Shown here: positions 28,928 through 38,811 of the stretch, one piece after another
How the letters are laid out: every line of letters begins with the position of its first letter
Position numbering within the stretch: the first letter of the stretch is position 1
Assembly: GCF_001701025.1 (NCBI RefSeq)
Contig: NZ_CP016793.1
Location: 930,001 to 994,000 of the forward strand
DNA length: 64,000 nt
Reading direction: 5' to 3'
From: Lentzea guizhouensis
Lineage (GTDB): Bacteria > Actinomycetota > Actinomycetes > Mycobacteriales > Pseudonocardiaceae
Notes under the pieces: model-generated
What the model was told of the DNA's origin: nothing
What the model saw: the letters and a program-made list of their open reading frames with translations, nothing else
Database searches by the model: none
Made by a program: the position numbers and the translations under genes

Positions 28928-29948
28928 GGCGTAGACGGCGCGGGCGGCGGCGTTCGGCGGCGTGCGCGGCGCGCAGGTTGGTGAGGGCGTCGGCGAGCTC
29001 GCCGGACACCTCGTGCACGTGGGCGAGCGCCAGCAGGCTTTCGGCGAGCAGGGTGTCGAGCTGGTGGCGTTCGGCGCTGGCGGCGGCGTCGGCCAGCATG
29101 TCGCGGGCCACGGCGACCCGGCCGGCGGGCAGGTGCACCCTGGTGGCCAGGGCCAGCCGGAGCCAGCCCGCGGTGGAGGCGCCCGGTGCGCGCACCGGGC
29201 GGTCGAGCATCGGGCCGCCCACGGCGCTCGCGTCGAGCATGCGGTTCGCGTCCATCAACGCGAGCACCAGCTCGAGTGTGAGCCGGCCGTGGGCCTGGCC
29301 GCTGTCCGCCGACTGGTCGGCGAGCCTGCTCAGCAGGTCGAGACCTTCGCGGGCGGCACCGATGGCGGCGGCGATGTCGCCCCACCGCCGGTGCTGCGCG
29401 GCCTGCACGGCGCGGATCAGCCCGCGCAGCACCAGCCGCATGTCCTCGTCGAGCTCGGTGTCGGCGACGTAGAGCTGGTCGGCCTCGGCGAGTGCGTGCG
29501 TCGGCTCGTCACCTCGGCCGACGGTGACCAGACATTCGCTGGCCTGCACCAGGGCGGAGGCCCGCAGTTCCGCGGGCACGTCCGGTGCTTCCAGGACGGG
29601 CATGACCGCCGCGAAGCCCGTCAGCGGCGCGCCCACCGAGCGCGCGCACGCCGCCAGTTCGACCCGCAGCAGCCACGCCGTCTCGTGGGCGCCGATCTTC
29701 TCGGCCGCCTTGAGCGCGTCGAGCGCGCGCTCGGCGATCCGGACGCCGCGGCCCACGCGGTTGCCCGCGAAGACCACGAGCGCCTCGGCTCGCAACCGGT
29801 CGGCGTCGTCCTGACGAGCGGAGGCGAGCGCCAAGGCGCGCTCACCCAGCACCAGAGCGAGCTCCGGTGCCCGCCAACGCAGCTGCCAGGCGGGCACGAC
29901 CAGCGTGCCCACCTCGACGTTCGCCTGCGTCTCGCCCCTCGCCGCCAC
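28662..29948 (-). CDS. N-terminal TPR-like part of the same giant protein
   Basis: A 428-codon frame beginning at 29948, 18 bp after the ettA stop on the same strand. Residues 1-335 are helical repeats of TPR type (ERALALASARQDDADRLRAEAL, LRVELAACARSVG, LLAESLLALAHVHEVSG). After about residue 336 the frame turns into Arg/Pro-rich nonsense, while sense continues in the next frame (ARAVYAVRARLAAEF). Deleting one base in the GC run at 28940-28957 restores a single 1506-residue protein spanning 25427-29948. Context suggests co-transcription with ettA. Confidence 0.7.
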   Translation of the reverse strand: MAARGETQANVEVGTLVVPAWQLRWRAPELALVLGERALALASARQDDADRLRAEALVVFAGNRVGRGVRIAERALDALKAAEKIGAHETAWLLRVELAACARSVGAPLTGFAAVMPVLEAPDVPAELRASALVQASECLVTVGRGDEPTHALAEADQLYVADTELDEDMRLVLRGLIRAVQAAQHRRWGDIAAAIGAAREGLDLLSRLADQSADSGQAHGRLTLELVLALMDANRMLDASAVGGPMLDRPVRAPGASTAGWLRLALATRVHLPAGRVAVARDMLADAAASAERHQLDTLLAESLLALAHVHEVSGELADALTNLRAAHAAERRRPRRLRRARQARRGVLRRPPPAGRPAPAARRPAPPGRGLHQAHRRHPARGSEAAAPPVATRPGAQGRRPQGQARPPGCRRHDGGGSVRGTRTRR

Positions 29949-29966
29949 GACGTCGCCGTTGCCCTC

Positions 29967-31643
<1,677 letters not shown>

Positions 31644-31908
31644 GGCGGCGATCGTAGAGCGGTGCCCGGAGGCCACTGACCTCGGTCGCCGACAAGCAGG
31701 TGTCCACCCCCGGATCGAGCGTCACGCGACACGGTGACCAGCCCGTTCCGTTCGAACGTGAACGACCTTCGGCGATCGGTCCTCGTCGGCCCCGATCTAC
31801 GAGCTTCCCTCCTTCTCGGATCGCAGTGCGTACATCATCTCCGGCGGTGCAGCCGGATCGCGTGTGTTCCCGAAGTCCCGGAGCCGGGTTGCTCCGAATA
31901 GCGCAAGA

Positions 31909-32334
31909 TCAGAACGGCGCCGGCACCGCCGCCGGAACTCCCGCGAGATCTTCGCTCACGCGGGGCTCAACGACCGCAGCGGAACCCAGTGACTGCACGC
32001 GGCCGAGATCGAGACCGATGTTGAGCGCGTCCACGTTGAGCGCCGTCTTCTTCTGGTCGTCCTTCTCGTAGAAGCGCGTCCGCAGCTTGCCCTGGACCAC
32101 CAGCGGATCACCTTTGGTCACCGTGCCGCGCACGGTGTCCGCGAGCTTGCGCCAGCACGTGACGCCGAGCATCAGCGTCTCACCGTCCTCCCAGTCGCCG
32201 ACCGACGTGTTGTACCTGCGCTCGGTCGACGCGATGCGGAAGAACGCGTTGCTCCTGCCGTCGTCGGTGATCTTGTAGCTGACGTCGCTGGCCACATTGC
32301 CAACAACGGTGATCACGGTGGAATTCCAGGCCAT
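31909..32334 (-). CDS. ssb: Single-stranded DNA-binding protein, OB fold (Rv2478c-like)
   Basis: A 141-residue SSB-type protein from the ATG at 32334 with GGAGG nine bases upstream; the longer frame to 32529 lacks family similarity. The OB-fold pattern is clear: NSTVITVVGNVASDV, AFFRIASTERRY, LMLGVTCWRKLADTV, KGDPLVVQGKLRTRFYEKDD. The C-terminal tail is short and lacks the acidic DDDIPF end of the main SSB, so this is the secondary, chromosome-borne paralogue as in M. tuberculosis. Confidence 0.88.
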   Translation of the reverse strand: MAWNSTVITVVGNVASDVSYKITDDGRSNAFFRIASTERRYNTSVGDWEDGETLMLGVTCWRKLADTVRGTVTKGDPLVVQGKLRTRFYEKDDQKKTALNVDALNIGLDLGRVQSLGSAAVVEPRVSEDLAGVPAAVPAPF

Positions 32335-32532
32335 CGGATTCGCCTCCAGGGTCGTGGGGTGCTGGTCCAGGTTGCTCCGGCGGCGGGGCGGGATGGGGGT
32401 GCGGACGTGGATCTGTGGATTACTCGCGGGTTGTGGACAGGTCGCGATCTTCAACCGCTTCCGAGCACCGAATTGTCGGACCTGTGTGCTAGAGAGGCGC
32501 TCGACCCGAGCGAGTGAGTGAGCGCCCACTCA

Positions 32533-32557
32533 TTGACATGAGTGAGTACTCACTCAT
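32533..32557 (+). promoter_or_regulatory. TetR operator and -35 element
   Basis: A perfect 20-bp palindrome, ATGAGTGAGTACTCACTCAT (32538-32557), begins at the last base of a consensus -35 TTGACA (32533-32538). A related imperfect half-site pair (GAGTGAGTGAGCGCCCACTC) lies just upstream at about 32510-32531. The palindrome fills the -35/-10 spacer, so binding would block transcription of the regulator-exporter operon. Autoregulation by the adjacent TetR protein is the obvious model. Confidence 0.8.
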
Positions 32558-32560
32558 ACA

Positions 32561-33178
32561 GTGGGAGGCGTGCCACAGGAACCACGCCGCCGCCGCGCCC
32601 CCGCGATGAGCCCGGAAGATCGCCGCGAAGCGATCGTCCAAGCCGCGCTGCCGCTCGTCTTGAAGGCCGGCGCGAACGTCACCACCAGCCAGATCGCCGC
32701 CGCGGCCGGGATCGCGGAGGGCACGGTGTTCCGCGTCTTCAAGGACAAGGCGGAGCTGCTGGACGCGTGCATCCAACGCGCACTGCACTCCGACGAGGAG
32801 GTCGCCCGCCTGGCGGCGATCCCGGCGGATGTGTCGCTGGAGGAGCGGCTGACCGCGGGAGTCGCCTCGTTCAGCGGCTACCTCGACCGCATGTGGGGCG
32901 TCATCGGCGCCCTGCGCGAGTCCGGCTACCAGCCGCGCGACGAGGACCACCAGAAGCACAAAGGACCGCCGATCGGCATGCAGCAGCTGTCCGACGCCGT
33001 CGCCGGTCTGTTCGGCGACGCGGAGCTGCGCGTCGACCCGGAGCTCGCCGCGCGCATGTTGCTCGGCGCCGTCTTCACCAACCGCATGGGCTCGGGCTTC
33101 GGCCAGACCGCCGCCGAACCCGCCGCCATCGTCGAGCTCTTCCTGCACGGCGCGCTCAAAGGGGGAACAGATGAGTGA
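32561..33178 (+). CDS. TetR/AcrR family transcriptional regulator
   Basis: A 205-residue regulator. The helix-turn-helix lies near residues 35-65 (ANVTTSQIAAAAGIAEGTVFRVFKDKAELLDACI); the C-terminal domain would bind an effector. Start choice is uncertain: GTG 32561 gives the longest form, but a promoter on the TTGACA element would begin transcription at about 32566, so GTG 32570 or ATG 32606 (MSPEDRREAIV) may be used, possibly leaderless. Its stop overlaps the ABC ATPase start. It probably represses the exporter through the palindrome upstream. Confidence 0.9.
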   Translation: MGGVPQEPRRRRAPAMSPEDRREAIVQAALPLVLKAGANVTTSQIAAAAGIAEGTVFRVFKDKAELLDACIQRALHSDEEVARLAAIPADVSLEERLTAGVASFSGYLDRMWGVIGALRESGYQPRDEDHQKHKGPPIGMQQLSDAVAGLFGDAELRVDPELAARMLLGAVFTNRMGSGFGQTAAEPAAIVELFLHGALKGGTDE

Positions 33179-34094
33179 GCTCATGATCGAGGCCCACGAG
33201 GTCAGCAAGAAGTTCGGTGACGTGACCGCGCTCGACGGCGTGAGCGTCACCGCGAAGAAGGGCACCGTCCTCGGCCTGCTCGGCCACAACGGTGCGGGCA
33301 AGACCACGCTCGTCAACATTCTCACGACCATGCTGCCGCCCACCGGTGGCACCGCGAGGGTCGCCGGGTTCGACGTCGTCAAGCGGGGCCACGACGTCCG
33401 CAGCCGGATCGGCCTGACCGGCCAGTTCGCCGCCGTCGACGAGCAGCTGAGCGGCCACGACAACCTCGTGCTGATCGCCCGCCTGCTCGGCGCCAGCAGC
33501 AAGCAGGCCCACCTGCGCGCCGACGACCTGCTGGAGCAGTTCGACCTCACCGACGCCGCCAAGCGCAACGCCAAGACCTACTCCGGCGGCATGCGGCGGC
33601 GCCTCGACCTGGCCGCGTCCCTGGTTGGCCGCCCCGAGGTGCTGTTCCTGGACGAGCCCACCACCGGCCTCGACCCGGCGAGCCGCCTCGCGATGTGGGA
33701 GATCGTCGAGAAGCTCGTCGCGGACGGCACCACGGTCCTGCTCACCACGCAGTACCTGGACGAGGCCGACCGCCTCGCCCACTCGATCACCGTGCTGTCC
33801 CACGGCAAGGTCGTCGCGTCCGGTACGTCCGCCGAGCTCAAGGCCCAGGTCGGCCAGCGCACGGTGACCGTGACGCTCGAGTCGGCGTCCGATGTGGACA
33901 CAGCGGTGCGGGCGATCAACGCGGTCGGGCTGCACCCCGTCGCCGAGGGCCTCACGCTCACCACTCCCGTCAGCGCGTCACGCGACCTTGCGACGGTCGT
34001 GCGCGCGTTGGACGACAACGGCTTGGAGGCGCACGAGATCGGCCTCAAGGAGCCCACTTTGGACGACGTCTACCTCACGCTCGCCGCGAACTAG
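33171..34094 (+). CDS. Daunorubicin-resistance-type ABC exporter, ATP-binding subunit (DrrA-like)
   Basis: A 307-residue ATPase with Walker A GHNGAGKTT, signature YSGGMRRRLDLA, Walker B VLFLDEPTTGLDP and the DrrA-type C-terminal extension ending EPTLDDVYLTLA. It powers the permease encoded 8 bp downstream and exports a drug or lipid-like compound. Its ATG overlaps the tetR stop by eight bases, so the three genes are one operon. The exported compound is unknown. Confidence 0.94.
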   Translation: MSELMIEAHEVSKKFGDVTALDGVSVTAKKGTVLGLLGHNGAGKTTLVNILTTMLPPTGGTARVAGFDVVKRGHDVRSRIGLTGQFAAVDEQLSGHDNLVLIARLLGASSKQAHLRADDLLEQFDLTDAAKRNAKTYSGGMRRRLDLAASLVGRPEVLFLDEPTTGLDPASRLAMWEIVEKLVADGTTVLLTTQYLDEADRLAHSITVLSHGKVVASGTSAELKAQVGQRTVTVTLESASDVDTAVRAINAVGLHPVAEGLTLTTPVSASRDLATVVRALDDNGLEAHEIGLKEPTLDDVYLTLAAN

Positions 34095-34102
34095 GGGGAA
34101 TC

Positions 34103-34900
34103 ATGGCGACTTTGACCTGGCACGGCAGCAGCTACCCGACACAGGTTCTCGTGCTGACTGGCCGTTCTCTGCGCGCACTACTGCGCACGCCCGCGCTGGT
34201 GTTCTTCAGCATCCTGCAGCCGTTGATCATGCTGACGCTGTTCAGCCAGATCTTCAGCAGCATCACGTCGACGGCGAACTTCCCGCCGGGCATGAGTTAC
34301 ATCAACTTCCTGCTGCCCGCGATCCTCGTGAACACCGCGATGCAGTCTTCTCTCGCGTCCGGTATTGGGCTCGTGCAGGACATGTCGAACGGTGTGCTCG
34401 CACGGTTCCGTTCGCTGCCCATCAGGCCCAGCACGGTTCTGTTGGCACGCAATCTCTCCGACGCCGTGCGGACCGCGTTCCAGCTCGTGCTGATGATCGC
34501 GTTCGGTGTGCTGGTGTTCGGCTTCCGGCCTGATGGCGGCATGCTCGGCACCCTCGCCGCCCTGGGCCTCGCGCTGGTCGTGGGATGGGCGCTGAGCTGG
34601 GTGTTCATCGCGATCGCCGCCTGGGTGCGCAAGGCGGAGCTGATGCAGACCGTCGGCTTCCTGGCGATGTTCCCGCTGATGTTCGCGTCCAGCGCGTTCG
34701 TGCCGATCAACGGCCTGCCGGGCTGGCTGCAGGCGATCGCCAAGGTCAACCCGCTGACCTACGCGGTCGACGCCGCCCGCAGCCTCGCCCTCGCCCACCC
34801 CGTGACGGGCGTGGTCGGTGCGCTGGTCACGAGCGGCGCCATCGCGGTGGTCGGTGCGTTCTTCGCGGTCCGCGGGTTCCGCCGCCCGCTCTCGGTGTAG
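34103..34900 (+). CDS. ABC-2 type exporter permease (DrrB-like)
   Basis: A 265-residue membrane protein with six hydrophobic segments, a RSLPIRPSTVLLARNLSD cytoplasmic loop and the ABC-2 motif LPGWLQAIAKVNPLTYAVDAAR before the last helices. The ATG at 34103 follows GGGGGAATC. It pairs with the DrrA-like ATPase. Convergent with the CopD-CtaG gene, only 5 bp between the stops. Confidence 0.93.
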   Translation: MATLTWHGSSYPTQVLVLTGRSLRALLRTPALVFFSILQPLIMLTLFSQIFSSITSTANFPPGMSYINFLLPAILVNTAMQSSLASGIGLVQDMSNGVLARFRSLPIRPSTVLLARNLSDAVRTAFQLVLMIAFGVLVFGFRPDGGMLGTLAALGLALVVGWALSWVFIAIAAWVRKAELMQTVGFLAMFPLMFASSAFVPINGLPGWLQAIAKVNPLTYAVDAARSLALAHPVTGVVGALVTSGAIAVVGAFFAVRGFRRPLSV

Positions 34901-34905
34901 CTCCG

Positions 34906-36837
34906 TCAGCCCTTTTCGGCGATCTTCCTCAGCATCGCGTTGTAGGCCTCGAGGTCGGCGTCGCCATCGGCGTCGGCCTTGCGGTCCAACCGCTTCGCGT
35001 CCCGGCCGTCCTGCCGCGCCCACTGCGTGAGCAGGGCGACCATCACCACGAGCAGCGGCAACTCGCCTGCCGCCCACGCGATGCCGCCGCCGAGCTGCTG
35101 GTCCTCCAGCAGGTTCTGCACCCACGGCAGCGCCAGCCCGCGGTAGAACTGCTCGCCGATGATGTTCTGCGAGCTCATCAGGATGACGCCGAAGAACGCG
35201 TGGAACGGGATCGACGCGAACAACAACCCCAACCGGCCCAGCGGCGGCAGCTTGTTCGGTGAGGGGTCCACGCCGATCACGGGCCAGTAGAAGACGTACC
35301 CGGCGAGGATGAAGTGGGCGTTCATCGCGAGGTGCGCCCAGTGGAACGGCAGCGCGGCCTCGAACAGACCCGAGAAGTACAGGGCGTAGAACGAGCCGAC
35401 GAACAACGCCAGCGCCACGAACGGGTTCGTGAGCACTCGTGCCACTGGCGAATGCACAAAGGCCAGGATCCACTCACGTGGCCCCGGCACCTCCTTGCTC
35501 ACCGGCAACGCGCGCAACGCCAGCGTCACCGGACCGCCGAGCACGAAAAGAATCGGCGTCAACATGGAGAGCACCATGTGCGCTTCCATGTGCACGCTGA
35601 ACATCGCGGGCGAATAGCGGCCCATGCCCGACGAGGTCGCGAACAAGAGCGAGAAGCACCCGCACAGCCATGCGACCGTGCGACCGACCGGCCACTTGTC
35701 GCCACGCTTGGTGAGCCGGCGCACGCCCAGGACGTAGAGCACGGCGAGGATGATCGCGAACGTGCCGAAGATCAGGTCGAAGCGCCAGTCGAACAGGATG
35801 CGCGCCAGCGTCGGCGGGCCGTCCAGGTCGTAGCCGATGGCGATCTCCGTGCGGCTCGGCAGCTCGAGGTTGCCGGTCGGCGGAGGCGTGCGGGCCAGCG
35901 CGACGGCGAGCCCGATCGTGAACATCATCAGCAGGACCTCGACGCCGGCGAGCTTCAACAGCGCCGCCGGGCGGCCCTCGACCACGCCCTTCACACCGCG
36001 TTCGCGCTGGAAGTAGCCGAACACGCCGAGCAGCACCAGGCAGGCGACCTTGCCCAGCGTCAGCCAGCCGTAGGTGGAGGTCACCAGGTCGGCCGGCGTG
36101 ATCCTGACCAGCGCGTTCACCACGCCGGAGACCGCCAGGACGATCCAGCAGACCAGTGCCAGCTTCGAGAACCGCGTCGCGGCCAGCGGCAGGTGCGCGC
36201 CGCCACGTCGGCCATGTGCGAGCAACGCGAACAGACCGCCCACCCACAGCACCACGGCGACGAGGTGCCACAACAGGCTGTTCGTGGCCATGTCGTGCGA
36301 GCCACCTGACGACGAGTGCCCCGTCACGGCAACCGGCACCAACGCGAAGATGGCCACGAACAGCATGACGGCGGTCCACGCCCACGACAGCACCAGACGG
36401 CATCCGAGCGCGAGCAACGCCACGATGATCGCCGTCAGCGCCCACGCCTTCGACTGCTCCAGCAGCATCGCCGTGTCGATCATCTGCGAGAAGGTGAACG
36501 ACGACACAGGGCGGTCGATGGCCGAGGCAGTGGTGAACGGCACAGAGAGCACTGCGCCGACCAACCACACGAGGGAGGCCCATCCGGCCGTGCGCACCGC
36601 GGCGTACCCGTCGGCAGCGAGCGTGCCGGAGGGCTGTGGTGGCACCAGGAACGCCGCGAGCAGCAACGATCCGATCGTCACCACCGCTCCGGTCTCGGTG
36701 AGCACGCGGACGATGAGCAGGCCTGCGGGGGGATTGGGCGAGAGCGCGCTCATCGCGACGGCGACGAGCGCCGCCACCGCGAAGCCGATGACGACGAGGG
36801 GGATCAGACCAGTTCTGGTCGAGCGCTCGATTGTCAC
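34906..36837 (-). CDS. Copper resistance CopD / CtaG cytochrome oxidase assembly fusion
   Basis: A membrane protein of about 643 residues from the GTG at 36837 (another GTG lies at 36855). The N-terminal half is a CopD-like bundle of about nine helices, with NSLLWHLVAVVLWVGGLFAL and conserved membrane histidines. The C-terminal half is CtaG_caa3-like, with EAHMVLSMLTPILFVLGGP, HWAHLAMNAHFILAGYVFYW and FHAFFGVILM. Such fusions are common in actinobacteria and are thought to move copper for cytochrome aa3 assembly. The gene diverges from the lipoprotein gene with about 36 bp between starts. Confidence 0.93.
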   Translation of the reverse strand: MTIERSTRTGLIPLVVIGFAVAALVAVAMSALSPNPPAGLLIVRVLTETGAVVTIGSLLLAAFLVPPQPSGTLAADGYAAVRTAGWASLVWLVGAVLSVPFTTASAIDRPVSSFTFSQMIDTAMLLEQSKAWALTAIIVALLALGCRLVLSWAWTAVMLFVAIFALVPVAVTGHSSSGGSHDMATNSLLWHLVAVVLWVGGLFALLAHGRRGGAHLPLAATRFSKLALVCWIVLAVSGVVNALVRITPADLVTSTYGWLTLGKVACLVLLGVFGYFQRERGVKGVVEGRPAALLKLAGVEVLLMMFTIGLAVALARTPPPTGNLELPSRTEIAIGYDLDGPPTLARILFDWRFDLIFGTFAIILAVLYVLGVRRLTKRGDKWPVGRTVAWLCGCFSLLFATSSGMGRYSPAMFSVHMEAHMVLSMLTPILFVLGGPVTLALRALPVSKEVPGPREWILAFVHSPVARVLTNPFVALALFVGSFYALYFSGLFEAALPFHWAHLAMNAHFILAGYVFYWPVIGVDPSPNKLPPLGRLGLLFASIPFHAFFGVILMSSQNIIGEQFYRGLALPWVQNLLEDQQLGGGIAWAAGELPLLVVMVALLTQWARQDGRDAKRLDRKADADGDADLEAYNAMLRKIAEKG

Positions 36838-36873
36838 GGCTTGGAGACTACGCACCCTCTAGTGTTGCCCTGT

Positions 36874-37395
36874 GTGAGCCGTTCTCTCCTCCTGCTGGTC
36901 GCGGTGTTCCTCATGGCCGGCTGCTCGTACAGCATCCAGGGCGAACCCGTGGCGGAGCCGTTGCCACCGGGTCCTGCCGTGGCGACACCACGCAAGACGG
37001 CGAACATCGACCCGTGCACGCTCATCACGGACGCCGACCTCAAATCGCTCGGCACACCCAAGTACAAGCCGACCGCGCAGAGCGAAAAAGTCCCCAACTC
37101 ATGCCTGTTCGTCATGAACGAGGACGTCCAGGTGATGATCGCCGTGCCGTACCGGTCGTTCGACGAGTCGAAGAACCGGCAGAAGGGCTCCGAGGTCCAG
37201 ACGCTCAAGCACGCCACCTGGCTGTCCTGCGGCCCGGAAGGCGACAACATGGTGTGCACCGCCACGATCGCCACCTCGCGCAACGAGTCGTTGCTGGTCG
37301 CGATCAACAAGAAGGGCGTGACCGCGTTGCAGGCGACGAACCTGCTGGAACCGGTCGCCCAGACGGCGCTCAAACGCCTGCCGGCTGCCTCGTAG
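36874..37395 (+). CDS. DUF3558 family lipoprotein
   Basis: A 173-residue secreted lipoprotein. The GTG at 36874 gives an Arg start, a hydrophobic core (LLLLVAVFLM) and the lipobox MAGC, so the mature protein would begin at a lipidated Cys about residue 16. A Pro-rich linker leads to the DUF3558 domain (NIDPCTLITDADLKSLG ... SCLF ... Cys pair at about 120-130). DUF3558 proteins are surface proteins of unknown role in actinobacteria. It diverges from the CopD-CtaG gene, so a shared regulatory interval is likely. Confidence 0.88.
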   Translation: MSRSLLLLVAVFLMAGCSYSIQGEPVAEPLPPGPAVATPRKTANIDPCTLITDADLKSLGTPKYKPTAQSEKVPNSCLFVMNEDVQVMIAVPYRSFDESKNRQKGSEVQTLKHATWLSCGPEGDNMVCTATIATSRNESLLVAINKKGVTALQATNLLEPVAQTALKRLPAAS

Positions 37396-37552
37396 CCCGT
37401 TTCGCCAGCCAGGTCGCCGGGATGATCAGCGCGGCGACCAGCGCCACGAACCCGATCGACACGACGAGCGAGCTCACGTGCGCCAGGCCACCCACGATCG
37501 GCGGCCCGGCGAGGAACCCCGTGTAGGCGATCGTCGTTACGAGCCCCCACAA
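37370..37552 (-). pseudogene. MFS transporter, C-terminal remnant
   Basis: A 60-codon frame encoding the last two helices of a major-facilitator transporter (IAYTGFLAGPPIVGGLAHVSS, then a long hydrophobic helix and ATWLAKRATRQ). There is no start with a ribosome site, and the other ten helices are absent. Beyond 37552 the sequence changes to unrelated AT-richer DNA before the DUF397 gene. It is best read as the stump of a gene cut by an insertion or deletion. It overlaps the 3' end of the lipoprotein gene. Confidence 0.7.
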
Positions 37553-37641
37553 AAGGGTGGTTTATCTACGCAGCTCAAGCGCGTTCACCAGGTCAAACGG
37601 GAGGCCGAGCCGCACCGCGACCAGCCTCCCGCCTCGGTCGC

Positions 37642-37854
37642 TCAGTCGAACAGCCCCGCTGCAGCGCTCCTCAAGAACCGCTCTGCCGCAGCGGCTGAGA
37701 ACACGAGCACCGGACCTGTCCGGTTCTTCGAGTCGCGCACCCCCACAGTGCGCGCCGGTGCCGAAGGCAGGGAGTGCGCGAGTTCCACGCAGTTGTTGTC
37801 ACCCTGTGTTCTGGTTGACTTCCTCCACTGCCCGAACTCCTCGGTAGTCATCAC
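37642..37854 (-). CDS. DUF397 domain protein
   Basis: A 70-residue protein with the DUF397 pattern WRKSTRTQGDNNCVELA, VGVRDSKNRTGPVLVFS and a C-terminal helix ERFLRSA. DUF397 proteins pair with XRE-DUF5753 regulators throughout actinomycetes and act in development or antibiotic control (the Scr1/WhiJ-type systems). Here the start overlaps the regulator gene by 56 bp, so the two are co-translated. DUF397 may act as the antagonist of the regulator. Confidence 0.9.
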   Translation of the reverse strand: MMTTEEFGQWRKSTRTQGDNNCVELAHSLPSAPARTVGVRDSKNRTGPVLVFSAAAAERFLRSAAAGLFD

Positions 37855-38710
37855 TCTCCTCCGTCAGTTGCTGGATGCGCCTACGGAGGATGTTGACAGA
37901 CTGTGCCTCGTCCAGCGCGAGCCGCTGTAGCTCGCCGAAGATGTCGTCATACTCCACGATTTCGGCAGGATCATGGATGTAGGTCCCGTCAGTGATGCCC
38001 TCGATGTAGACCCGCTCAATCGGTGACTTGTCGTCCGAGGACGGCACGCGCAGCATGGTGAAGCCGACGCCAAGGCTGCGGTGAAAGCCAGCCTTGAACG
38101 GCAGCACCTGAATCCGCACGTTGGGCAACGTCCCCAGTTCGATCAAGTGTTCCAACTGCCCGCGGAGGATCTCTACACCCGAGGGATTCTCAGCGGATGT
38201 TGCAAGTTCTCGGAACAACGCTGCCTCGCCCAACACGATTCGAAGTTCCAACGGCTCAGGCCGAGTCAGCAAGCTCTGCCGCCGCATCCTGTCGGCGACG
38301 CGCTGTTCGACGTCCGGATGCGGCTTCAAAATCGCGCGAGCCGTCTGCTCAGTCTGGGCAAGCGCCGGCACCAGCTCGGTGTCGTAGTAGCTGACCTCGT
38401 CAGCCTGGCGAAGCAGCGCAACGTAGGTCTGCGCGAAGTCAGCCACACGAGCGGGCGCCTCGTTCTTGCGGGCAAGCGCACCGAGCGCCAGCACCTGCTC
38501 AGCCTCCCGTCCAGGCGGGATGCCGTAGAGCCGAACCAACGTCTCCAACTCAGTCTTCGCGGCCTTCCGGCCGCCGTTCTCCACCCGGCTGAGCTTCCCC
38601 GCGTGCCAACCCAGCTCGGCCTCGACCGCGGCAGGGCTCAGTCCGGCGCGACCTCGCCAGTGCGCGAGCAGTCGCCCGAGTTCGATCCGATGCGCGTTCT
38701 TGTGTGCCAC
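37799..38710 (-). CDS. XRE-family regulator with DUF5753 (Scr1/WhiJ type)
   Basis: A 303-residue regulator. The N-terminal helix-turn-helix (about residues 9-65) contains LGRLLAHWRGRAGLSPAAVEAEL and KLSRVENGGRKAAKTEL. Residues about 100-285 form DUF5753, with VPALAQTEQTARAIL, RQSLL and ILRGQLEHLIELGTLPNVRIQVLPF. Family members bind palindromes near their own promoter and work with a DUF397 partner, encoded here downstream. A perfect palindrome lies 82-101 bp before the start codon. Confidence 0.93.
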   Translation of the reverse strand: MAHKNAHRIELGRLLAHWRGRAGLSPAAVEAELGWHAGKLSRVENGGRKAAKTELETLVRLYGIPPGREAEQVLALGALARKNEAPARVADFAQTYVALLRQADEVSYYDTELVPALAQTEQTARAILKPHPDVEQRVADRMRRQSLLTRPEPLELRIVLGEAALFRELATSAENPSGVEILRGQLEHLIELGTLPNVRIQVLPFKAGFHRSLGVGFTMLRVPSSDDKSPIERVYIEGITDGTYIHDPAEIVEYDDIFGELQRLALDEAQSVNILRRRIQQLTEESDDYRGVRAVEEVNQNTG

Positions 38711-38791
38711 GTCGCGACTCCTCCTTGACCCCTACGCGCACATCTTCCACGGCGGCACGAACGCAAATCATCACCCGATCGGAGACGTAGC

Positions 38792-38811
38792 GGACTGGAC
38801 ATGTCCAGTCC
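38792..38811. promoter_or_regulatory. Perfect 20-bp palindrome, candidate operator
   Basis: GGACTGGACATGTCCAGTCC is identical to its reverse complement, with a partial extension (GTAG-C before, C-TAC after). It lies upstream of the XRE-DUF5753 gene and could also control the forward gene cluster. Autoregulation is the simplest model. Confidence 0.75.
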
